Source: Smittium culicis (taxonomy: Eukaryota; Kickxellomycota; Harpellomycetes; Harpellales; Legeriomycetaceae). Taken from it: a stretch of DNA of 16,503 bases. Under the pieces are notes generated by a model. It searched no databases. It had not been told where the DNA came from and worked only from the letters and a program-made list of their open reading frames with translations. The stretch lies in the NCBI GenBank assembly GCA_001970855.1, contig LSSN01001409.1, positions 1 through 16,503 of the forward strand. The letters run 5' to 3'. The translations under genes were made by a program, and so were the position numbers. Below are positions 7,851 to 15,755 of this stretch, piece after piece. The stretch's first letter is position 1. Every line of letters begins with the position of its first letter.

Positions 7851-9010
7851 TCAGAGGTTTATGGTTTAACCAACAGTCTTTTTATGATCCAACATTTATA
7901 AAAATTTTATTTCTTTATTAATTTTAGCATTTTATGCTAGCGAATGAATTCCAAGGGTTTTATTGGTTATCATTCCTTCATTCACGTTTTTAATACCAAT
8001 TAGTAAATAGTCTGCATATGCTAAATATATCAAATTTTCTTTGTCAACTGATATCCCTTTAATTTCTGTATCTATTCTGATTATTACTGGCTCGTAAGTA
8101 GGTTATATAGTAACAGAGATAGAGGATAGCCTTCATTGAGCCCATGTTAAATTCTTATCGGCTCTATTAATGTTCTATTTATAATTACGTTTTTTTAGAG
8201 CTTAGGATATAATTTTAATTCTTCCTATAATTGATTGGGTAAAGCCAAAAACTTTTAGGACTTTAAATACGTAGATCCGATCTATTCTATTTTAAGCTAT
8301 TTCTTGATCAACATGTGTAGATATCCACTTGTCATCTGAGGATTAAGTTTGCTATTTTCTATCAGGAAATTTATAGTGTGGGTGTTATCAAAAATATTTC
8401 TGACTTTAACAAAACCTGATAGGCGTTTATCAATTAATTTATGAATAACTTTTTGTAGGTTATTCGTCAATATTTTTGTTTATATTTTTTCAGCAAAGTT
8501 AGACAGTGCAATTGGAATATAGTTATTCAAGTCCTTCACATCGCCTTTTTTCGGAATAAGAACAATAGTTGTGTCACATCGGAAATTGTTCCACCTTTTC
8601 ATTTCGTATCCTTTTTGAAAATTTTAACGAGATGATTGGGGATTCCGGTTTTGAACTAATTATATAATTCGAATTTTAGGCTATCTGGACTTGGGTCTTT
8701 ATTTTCTGGTGTTCTTATATATCATTTATTATTTCGCTGTACTCAATATTTCTGTCCTATACATGTTGATCCTTTCTATTTAATTTTTTTTTTATGTTTG
8801 AAAGAATTTCTGATCGGCAGTTAGATTTTGTGACTCATTTTTTAAAAAACGAATCATAAAAGCTATATACCATCTTTTCAGCTTCTTCATTATCTGTTAC
8901 TAATTCTTTTTTGTTTATTTTACATCATCTAACCATTTCCTTTCATCTCTAGACTTTAGATGCCCAAAAATTACGTATTTGATTTCTCGATTTTATCGCT
9001 ATAAATTAAT
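7850..9010 (-). pseudogene. Reverse transcriptase relic with dead active site (copy B ORF2)
   Basis: This is the most readable part of copy B. Pre-RT residues LNGILVRSRLIYSD occur near 9030-8990 and DNEEAEKMVYSFYDSFFKK near 8880-8830. ENKDPSPDSLKFELYN (about 8700-8650) matches NNKSPGPDGPKYEFYK. From about 8580 to 8325 one frame with a single stop reads TTIVLIPKKGDVKDLNNY, then IFDNTHTINFLIENSK, closely following copy C. Motif A is HVDQEIA, motif B is GLNEGYPLSLLLYN (about 8150-8110), and the catalytic motif C at 8007-8018 is YADY rather than YADD, with LAYADYLLIGIKN around it. A live RT needs the second Asp, so the copy cannot be active even without its frame changes. Confidence 0.88.
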
Positions 9011-9419
9011 CTTGAACGAACTAATATCCCGTTCAATTTCTCATTTTTTTCTTTTGATTATTTGTTTTTAATTGGATTTTAGTTGAGGAAAAGTTTTTTT
9101 TTTGAAAAATTTAATATTATCCATAATAACCTTTCTACGGATGATTTCATTGGCTTTTTCTAAGGTCTCGATGTCATTTTTTTGCGCTTATTTTTTTTTT
9201 ACTGAATTTAAAAATGTTTTTTTTGCAACTATTTTTGATTCCTATCCAATCTTTCAGTGAATTTAATTCTATTTTTAGTAATACTCATATATTATTAGAT
9301 TTGATTACGTCTTCTAAAAGTTTAGAATTCAGCTTCCAGATTCTCTTAGACCTAATTTTATTATTTGACTAAAGTAATTAATTAATTGTAAAACATTTAT
9401 GGACTGAAATTCATTTAGA

Positions 9420-10094
9420 TCCTATTTCATTAATTTTAGCGTTCTTTATAAGTTCTTTATGTAATAATATGTTATCAATTCTCGATTCATAGGCTCTTGA
9501 TTAGTTTTCCCACATATAATAATTTTTTATTCGGTAATAGGTTAGTTATGTCGCTACTTGGTTTGAAATTTCACATTATCTTTTTTTATATCATTTAGTT
9601 CACAGTGATTTTTTGTTTTCTGGGGGGGGGGGGCGGGGCGATGATTATATTGCTTTTCGACAATGTTCAAATCTCCTATTATTATTAATACTTCGTTTAA
9701 TTTTATAGAGAAAAATAGATTTTCTGTAAAAAAATCAAGTAAAATCATATTTTCATTCTTGTTATTGGCAAATTAAAGATAAACTATTTTTAAATTGATT
9801 TTATTAGTTGTAGTTGCTTTTGTGGTACTTATACTGGCTTATAAGAAAATGCAGTTTTATTTTTTAGTGTAGCCACTATTATTTATTATAGTACGGTTTA
9901 TTTTTAATTACAAATTTTTTATCTCAGTATCTAGACCAGAATATTTAATTTTTTTCTTTTATACTTATTTCCTGTAGACAAAATAAGTATGACTTAATCA
10001 TTTTTAAAATATATAAAATTTGATTTTTCTTATTATTTTCGTTTATATATTTAACCTTAAAGCTTATATTTGAGTTAGTGTTATTTATCTTCAT
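9420..10094 (-). pseudogene. APE-type endonuclease relic, start of ORF2 (copy B)
   Basis: ORF2 starts at ATG 10092-10094, with a 49-residue open frame to TAA at 9945-9947. ISFKVKYINENNKKNQ aligns with LSWNVKGIQNNL of copy C, and the stretch ends with FCLQEIS, keeping the metal-binding Glu that copy C has lost to a stop. Further on, EVLIIIGDLNIVEKQYNHRP (within 9554-9748) is the GDFNMVE block. SRIDNILLHKELIKNAKINE followed by a stop and SVHK (about 9490-9410) matches the RIDHIL and SDHK blocks. A C12 run sits where copy C has C5 (9622-9633). It is broken by frame changes and stops. Confidence 0.85.
9622..9640 (+). repeat. G12 homopolymer plus GGGG, potential G-quadruplex
   Basis: Twelve consecutive G (9622-9633), then C, then GGGG (9635-9638) and CG. 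The tract can be divided into four runs of three G with one- or two-base gaps, so it meets the usual G-quadruplex pattern. It lies in the decayed endonuclease region where copy C has only a G5 run on the plus strand, so it looks like a homopolymer expansion. The length call may be unreliable. Confidence 0.7.
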
Positions 10095-10179
10095 AAATTT
10101 ATTATTTATTTAATTTATTTATTTACTTATTTTTTGTATTTTTAGGTTTAAAAGATGAGTTATTCCTCATCATAGCCTA

Positions 10180-11770
10180 CGAATTTTTTGACTCGATTTT
10201 AGGCGTAGTAGTTTCAAACTGTCAAATATATTATCGGGCGTGTTAGTTTGCTTGAGATTATTTTTATCTATATTTAAGTCTACGCTGCTTCACAGTTTAA
10301 CCAATTCCTCTACAGTTTCTTTTTTTTCAAACAACTTAGTCGACTCAGGGATTAGTACTTCTATAATTCAGGTAAAATAATGTTCGGTAATATCTATTTC
10401 GCACCTTTTTATCTATTTTTTCCTTTTTTTTAACTTTTTCTAGCTTTTTTTCAAGCGTTTTTTTTTTAAATGGAGTTTTCATTACCATTCTGAAGTTCAT
10501 TATATTTCTGTAAATACTTTATATAGTTTCTATTAATAATCTCCAATCATATTCCGAAAAAGTAGGTAGGTTTTCTATATTTTTATTAACTAAATTGAAT
10601 CTAGTAGATTCGATTTTATTAACCATATAACTAAACACATTTTTTATTATCCTGTGCTATTTTATTAATAGTGTCATCCTGTACCATCGGCTCTCTGTCG
10701 TTTAGTTCTAGAACTGCAGCAGGACTTTTTTCATGTTTTAAAGTATCTGTTACTAACTCTTTTTTATTTCCCCATCTTTTTCTGTTTTATCATTTTTTTT
10801 GGGATATGAATTCATTTCTTCAATAAAAGCCTTTTTTATAATATTTGAAGTGTTTAATCTTGGTCTTTTTAGCTTTATTTCTGGACATTCATGCTTCCAG
10901 TGTGTCATATCTTTGAAATTGGTATCAATTTTTTTACCTCCACTCCACATTAAAGCGACTTTGACATCATTAATGTTTATTGTGCTAGGGATTTCATTAT
11001 CATTTTTAGTTTTCAAAATTACTTTGATACTCTTGGATGGGTAAGAAATAAATTATGTGTGTTTTGGGGCCGTTATATCAATAAAACTTCCTATAATTCA
11101 TAAAAATTCATGAGCTTTTTGGGAAAATTTCCATAAAATAAGCCCATTATATGATGGTATTGCTATAAACTTATATTCGTCGCTATAATTTAGTGTTTCA
11201 GCGAATTCAATAGCTTTATATGAAAATATAACTTCTTTTTTTTTTAACTATTTGCTTACTATTTCATTATTTAGATTAATGAAAAAAAATTTTTTCTTTT
11301 ATTTTCAATTTCAAAGCTGGATTGAATATCACTAATTTGGCCAAGAATATCTTATATGATAGTTTATATGTCTAGATTAAACTCAATAAGCCTAAATCCT
11401 AACGTAAATGGTGTACTACGAATAAAAATTATCTTATTATGTTTTGTTTTTATTACAGAGACCATCTACATGATAGATATATGATTATATTTATTTGTAT
11501 TTTTATAAATGATTTTATACCCTTAAGCGATAACTTCTAAAGGCTTCGGGTTAGTTGATTCTACTTTTTCACAGATACGAGTTTCGAGTTGCTGGATACA
11601 AGTATTGCTATTTTCATATACGCTTTGAAGTCGAGAGCTTAAATAATTATTATGGTAAAATTGATGTCAATTGACTTGTACTTTAAAAAAAAAATTCATC
11701 GAATCTTATTAGCTGTTCAAACTGTTATTCTTCGAAGTAGAAGATAGAGATAGTCCAATGTTTTTTTATC
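10180..11770 (-). pseudogene. LINE ORF1 relic with zinc-knuckle remnant (copy B)
   Basis: An 87-residue open frame at 10753-11016 contains INDVKVALMWSGG and then DTNFKDMTHWKHEC at 10885-10926. This equals the copy C knuckle but with both leading cysteines lost; the His and last Cys remain. TSNIIKKAFIEEMNSY follows, matching NIKKVFIKDLEINT in copy C. Upstream, a 47-residue stop-free stretch at 11523-11666 (SRLQSVYENSNTCIQQLETR, continuing to a stop after EVIA) is rich in polar and leucine residues and could be a coiled coil. LGFRLIEFNLDI with GQISDIQSSFEIENKRKNFF (about 11400-11270) aligns with the central domain of copy A. The C-terminal end NIFDSLKLLRLKSSQK lies near 10230-10185. The start near 11765 is mutated. 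Confidence 0.75.
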
Positions 11771-11790
11771 TTAACAATAAACTCGAATTA

Positions 11791-11853
11791 AACAAAAAAA
11801 CTCCAAAAAAAAATCAAAGAAAACCAAAATTAAAAAAAAAAAAAACATTTGAA
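11791..11853. other. A-rich junction between copies B and C
   Basis: Plus-strand A runs, the longest A14 at 11832-11845, lie directly before the T12 that ends copy C. It may hold the decayed 5' leader of copy B or part of the target site of copy C. No clear target-site duplication can be tested, because the other end of copy C is outside the window. Confidence 0.4.
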
Positions 11854-11953
11854 TTTTTTTTTTTTGAATTAGAATTAGTTTATTTTCAATTACTAAAGTA
11901 TTATAATTATTAAGTGTAAAATTAAGATTGTGCCCTATTAAATTTTTTTAAAG
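11854..11953 (-). other. 3' untranslated region and A-tract of copy C
   Basis: About 90 bases after the ORF2 stop, ending on the minus strand in A12 (plus-strand T12, 11854-11865). The block CTAAAGTATTA at 11893-11903 is shared with the same position in copy B, supporting this as the family's 3' end. Confidence 0.7.
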
Positions 11954-12486
11954 CTAATTGAATTGAATTATTCTCACTTCTCCTGGTTCAGTAAAAAACC
12001 AAAGGTTTCTTATTTGAAGCCATGTTTTGTTGAAGATATAGGGTGTATATGTTAAGAAATTTTGTTTGATAAGGTCAATGAGCATTATTTTCCATCTTTT
12101 GAAGAGATTTTCCGAGTTTAGTCTTATATCGGATAGAGAGCACTCTACCCTCGCTCTGTGGATATTCCATATTGCTAGTACATGCAGAGTCTTAATATTT
12201 GGAAACTTATTTTCGAAAATATTTAATCCATTAAATATTTGAATGGTTGCATTCATGTTTTCTCTGCAAATAATATCAACTGAGTTCTCACTTATAAAAT
12301 TTATTACTAGTTCCCAAAACTCTTTAATCCTTGGGAATTCAGTATAAATATGCTTTGTACTCTCTTCTTCGTTTGAGCAAAAACTACATTTATACTTACT
12401 TTGGTTGTTTGGATAATATTTATTCAATTTGTAGGAATTTATAGTTGCGCATCTGTATAGAAAACACATATGGCTTATTATTTTTT
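11954..12486 (-). pseudogene. ORF2 C-terminal segment with zf-RVT-like motif (copy C)
   Basis: This is the last piece of ORF2, ending at 11954. From ATG 12467-12469 the open frame has 171 residues, but the true reading enters from the preceding segment through a frame change at the T6 run 12481-12486. The zf-RVT-type region has C28-x2-C31 (KCSFCSNEEES) and H40, with Phe45 (STKHIYTEF) where the family has its last Cys, then FWELVINFI. Such motifs follow the RT in many plant, fungal and protist LINEs and probably bind nucleic acid. The segment ends NKTWLQIRNLWFF and a short tail. The missing Cys could be a private mutation of this copy. Confidence 0.85.
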
Positions 12487-13226
12487 ACATCTATTTTTAA
12501 TTTGTGCAGTTTATTATAATTTATATTTATCGAGTTTTCGGGTATACCTAAATCTTTCCAATTTATTTCTACTACTTTTTGGCGATAATTGTTTTCTAAT
12601 TTTGTTTTCATTTCTTTTTTGCTAGCTTCTTCTAATTTCTTTTCTCCAAATAAAATTATGTTTTTTGGGATTTTAATTTCTTTTATATCCGCTATTTCAT
12701 TTTTGATTATTTCAAGAACATTTGATTTGGTTTTAAACTTTATAATTCTATTCCCCATGCAGATTATATATTTTTTAACCCCATTTTCATTCTCATAATT
12801 ATACACTGATTCTGAAAGTGATTTCAATGAATTTATTTTTTCCTTTTTTAGCGCTTGTATTTCTGATTTATTAATTTTCGTTGTCAAAAAGTTATTTACA
12901 AAGTTTATATCAATTTTTCCAAGTTCTTTTTTTTCCCATGAAACTTGGTCTAAATAATTAATATCCAATGTTTCTAGTTCTATTTTATATATACTTTTCC
13001 AAAAAAAAGAATTATTCTTTTTTTTTGCAACCTTTAAGTTACCAAAAAATAAATCTTGAATGTTTATTTTATATCCTACGTATGCTTTAAGACTTCCTAG
13101 ATTTTGTATCATGACTTCTTTTGACATTTCGCTCCAAAATTTTTCTTTACATATTCTATCCTTAAACCATTTGAGAAAGATACTTTTATTTTGAGCTTCA
13201 ATATCTAACAATCCCATTCCACCGCA
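12420..13226 (-). pseudogene. ORF2 segment between RT and zf-RVT region (copy C)
   Basis: Open frame of about 265 residues from MGLLDIEAQNKSIFLKWFKD to LQIE. The opening block, preceded by CGG, is the conserved GGMGLLDIEAQ sequence found after the RT thumb in LINE ORF2 proteins, where an RKK-GG-LG-like block introduces the C-terminal domain. The rest is Lys-, Asn- and Ile-rich with no recognised fold. It joins the RT segment through a frame change in the T9 run at 13227-13235; losing or gaining bases there makes RKKKCGGMGLLD continuous. The last dozen residues are out of frame relative to the copy B alignment, because the real frame switches at 12481-12486. Confidence 0.8.
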
Positions 13227-13756
13227 TTTTTTTTTCTTATTAAAATATTATATGATACTTTACTTTTTCTATTGTTCCATATGAATTTGCATATTTCTTT
13301 TTTAATGTTGAGAATAAACTTTTTGTCAAATCGAGTAAAGTGAGACATATACCATAGTTTGGATAGTAATATACTATTCGTTAAAAGTATCTTGCCTCCC
13401 AATGATATTTTTCTATCTCTCCAATTATGTATAATGCATTTTATTTTATTAAAAGCAGCCTCTTTATTTACATTATGATCAATACCATGCTTGTTGAAAT
13501 AAAACCCCAGGTATTTATAAATTCCTTCACCATTATTTAATTTTCCTAAAAAATTTATTGGTTCCTCTACATTTCCTATTTTTATTATTTCAGACTTGTT
13601 TGAATTAAATTTTGCTCCAGATGCTTCACAATGAAGTTTCAATATTTTTTTTGTATTTATAAAATCATTGTTTTTTATGAATATTGAAATGTCATCTGCA
13701 TACGCAAGCGTTTTTATGTTCCATTTGTCATTTCCTATTCCATTTATTTTTTTTCC
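13205..13756 (-). pseudogene. Reverse transcriptase second half with YADD active site (copy C)
   Basis: This frame carries RT motif C: INGIGNDKWNIKTLAYADDI, with YADD at 13691-13702. The two Asp are the metal-binding pair. Next come KLHCEASGAKFNSNKSEIIK (the GLxxNxxKS-type motif D region), EGIYKYLGFYF (motif E region), HNWRDRKISLGGKILLTNSI and FIWNNRKSKVSYN in the thumb. The sequence starting MKLHCEAS (13642) is not a true start; the frame is open above it to the T8 run at 13747-13754, where it joins the first RT half. It ends at 13205 by running past the next frame change. All expected RT residues are present, so only the frame is broken. Confidence 0.9.
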
Positions 13757-14540
13757 TCAACATTATCAGCATTGGTTCAATTACTATATTATATAACAGG
13801 GGTGACATTGGATCACCTTGCTGTAGTCCTCTTGATACGCTAATATAATTTGTTAAGCTTCTTCCTATTCTGATTCTAGCTTTGTTGTTATTGTATAAAT
13901 TTTTTACAGTTTGTATAAATTTTTGGGTTATTCCAAATTTTTCCATGCACATGAATAAGTAGTCCCATTCCACTCTATCGTAAGCTTTCTCTTGGTCTAG
14001 TTGTACAATATGTCCTTTAATTAATTCTGGTGTATTATTTGCTACTTCATTTACAAAGTGCAATGTTGCCACATTGTCAAATATCGACCTTCCTTTAATA
14101 AATCCGGTTTGATATTCTTCTATCAAATCCTTTAAGGTTTTTTGCAACCTATCGGAAAGAATTTTTGTGAGAATTTTTTTGTCACAGTCAATTAGGCTAA
14201 TTGGCCTCCAATTTCTAATGTCTTTTAAATCTCCCTTTTTTGGGAGTATAGTAATAATAGCACCTCTATTAAAATCATTACATTTTTCAATCTCTAATTG
14301 GTTATTGAATAATTGTTCTAAAATTTTTGATATTTTTTCTTTATATCTTTTATAAAACTCATATTTCGGCCCATCTGGGCCTGGTGATTTATTATTTGGG
14401 CTTATTTCAATTACTTTTTCTATTTCTTTTGCTGTTATTGGTCTATATAGATATTCTTTTTGTTCTATGCTTAATCTATTTTCTGCATTTTCAAGCATGA
14501 TTTTTTGTGATTCGTTATCTGATCTACCCTTTCTAAGCAA
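13728..14540 (-). pseudogene. Reverse transcriptase first half (copy C ORF2)
   Basis: A 270-residue open frame covering the RT fingers and most of the palm. Visible blocks: SPNNKSPGPDGPKYEFYK (residues 47-64), ILPKKGDLKDIRNWRPISLI (98-117), EEYQTGFIKGRSIFDN (141-156), motif A VQLDQEKAYDRVEWDYL (179-195, catalytic Asp182), and motif B SRGLQQGDPMSPLLYN (236-251). These are diagnostic of LINE RTs. In life the protein copies the element RNA from a nicked target end. The last residues (KNKWNRK) are out of frame; the real frame shifts at T8 13747-13754 into the segment with YADD. The frame is open above the ATG only to about 14570, where ATATAAGG gives a stop. Confidence 0.93.
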
Positions 14541-14839
14541 ATTCGAATAAAAATTACAAAATGTTCCTTATATGCTATTATAATCTTTAGCTATATTATT
14601 GTTTTCGTCGTATAATTCTTCCACTCGCTTTATTCTTTCGTTGCTTTTGATTAGTCTAAAAAAGTACCTCGAAGATCTTTCGCCATATTCAGACCATTTA
14701 GCCTATTAATCTGTAGATTTCTAAGACATATTTTTTTATTTTCTATATTAATAATTGATGCATTATTATTATTATTCGGGTTGTTTATTTTACTAGACTC
14801 TAGTTCTATTTCCATTAGTATTTTTTTAATTTTCCCCAA
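14541..14839 (-). pseudogene. ORF2 linker between endonuclease and RT (copy C)
   Basis: The first part, KIKKILMEIELESSKINN to RNLQINR, lies in the open frame at 14651-14839. At GCC 14701-14703 the reading must change frame (a missing base in a short G run), after which AKWSEYGERSSRYFFRLIKS and RVEELYDENNNIAKDYN follow to about 14580. The AKWxEYGERSSRYFF block is the well-known sequence before RT in LINE ORF2 proteins. A TAA at about 14570 then precedes FCNFYSNLLRKGR, which leads into the RT open frame. The N5 asparagine run is typical of low-complexity drift in A+T-rich genomes. Confidence 0.82.
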
Positions 14840-15095
14840 AATTTATGCTAAATTTTTTTATTTCATTTTTGCATTTAATCCAATTATCTAAAGTATTTTC
14901 GCCTCTAATGATTGAATTTTTAATAATCTCTTCTATGTTATCTGCATATTTTTTTTTTAAGAGTGATTCATTTAACTTCCAAGTCTCCTCATAATTATGT
15001 TTTATTTCAGTTTCATGTTTTTCGTTATTATAATTCAATTGTATCTGTAAAATTTTGTGGTCCGAAAATGGAGCTATCAACAATTCTAATTTATT
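14826..15095 (-). pseudogene. End of endonuclease domain and start of linker (copy C)
   Basis: NKLELLIAPFSDHKILQIQL begins here in a different frame from the main endonuclease segment, after the A9 run at 15096-15104. SDH carries the catalytic histidine of APE-type endonucleases. The following residues (KHETEIKHNYEETWKLNES, NTLDNWIKCKNEIKKFS) are the usual charged linker. The frame ends at 14826, but the sense continues after a one-base change at the C4 run 14834-14837 into KIKKILMEIE. Confidence 0.85.
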
Positions 15096-15727
15096 AAAAA
15101 AAAATCTATATTTGTTGGGATTAAAATATGATCAATTCTTGATCTGCTTCCTCTAGAATTTTCCCATGTATATCCTTTTTGATACTTTCCTAATTGAGAC
15201 CAAAAATTATAAAAATTCATCAACTCAATTATTGGTTGTATCATTTTACGATCACTTTCATTCAGCCTTGGGGGCCATCTATCTAGATAATTATTTTCTA
15301 CCATATTGAAATCTCCAACAATTATAGCATTTTTTTTACTGTTTTTTTTAATTTTTGTGTTTATGGTTTGGACGTATCTTTTCCATTCTTTCAGTTTTGA
15401 TGGTAAATAAACATTGTATATTTCTAATTCGTGTTCACCTATTTTTAGGCTTATTTTCATTACTCTGCCGTCATCATATATTTTATTATATTTTATAATG
15501 ATTTCATCGCTATTTATTAATATTGCTGTGTGTTTTGTGAAAATGCATGGCATTCCCCAACTTTTTTACCACATTATTATATCACTCTGCTTTGCATGTA
15601 TTTATTGAATGCACATTATTTCTGCATTCATATCAGTTTTAAGGCATTTAAAATTTTTTTGGCGTTATAAGTTATTTTGAATGCCTTTGACATTCCAAGA
15701 TAACATTTTTATTTGTTTTTTTTGCAT
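15086..15727 (-). pseudogene. APE-type endonuclease, N-terminus of ORF2 (copy C)
   Basis: ORF2 starts at ATG 15725-15727, 28 bases after the ORF1 stop: MQKKQIKMLSWNVKGIQNNL, with the catalytic Asn in SWNVKGI. Three in-frame TAA codons follow, at 15665-15667, 15602-15604 (in place of the metal-binding Glu, CIQ-stop-IHAK) and 15566-15568. The long open part from 15553 contains IYNVYLPSKLKEW, NAIIVGDFNMVENNYLDRWP (GDFN catalytic block), KGYTWENSRGSRSRIDHILI, then loses frame at the A9 run 15096-15104. Copies A and B have coding residues at the stop positions where they can be aligned, so the stops are private to this copy. Confidence 0.9.
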
Positions 15728-15755
15728 TTTTTAATTTAAAAGTTTTTAGGTAGCT

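Larger units (their letters stand above)
6192..11790 (-). mobile_element. LINE retrotransposon copy B, near full length, heavily decayed
   Basis: On the minus strand the element runs from an ORF1 start remnant (about 11770) to a 3' A-tract (T9 on the plus strand at 6192-6200). Order: ORF1 with knuckle remnant at 10885-10926, ORF2 start at 10094, endonuclease to about 9420, pre-RT block (about 9010-8800), RT (about 8760-7980) and the C-terminal region to about 6270. The 3' ends of B and C share the block CTAAAGTATTA (6237-6247 and 11893-11903) a short distance from the A-tract, which fixes the element end. The length of about 5.6 kb is typical of LINEs with two ORFs. Confidence 0.88.

Noticed and set aside
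10799..11044. 81-codon plus-strand open frame
   Set aside because: Antisense to the ORF1 zinc-knuckle region of copy B.
1560..11790. Repeat-induced point mutation as the cause of decay in copies A and B
   Set aside because: The differences I could align include many transversions and indels as well as transitions; there is no clear one-type C-to-T signature by eye.
15566..15667. Alternative nuclear genetic code with TAA as sense
   Set aside because: The three TAA positions align with different residues in the other copies, and TAA also ends ORFs at expected positions, so no consistent reassignment fits.
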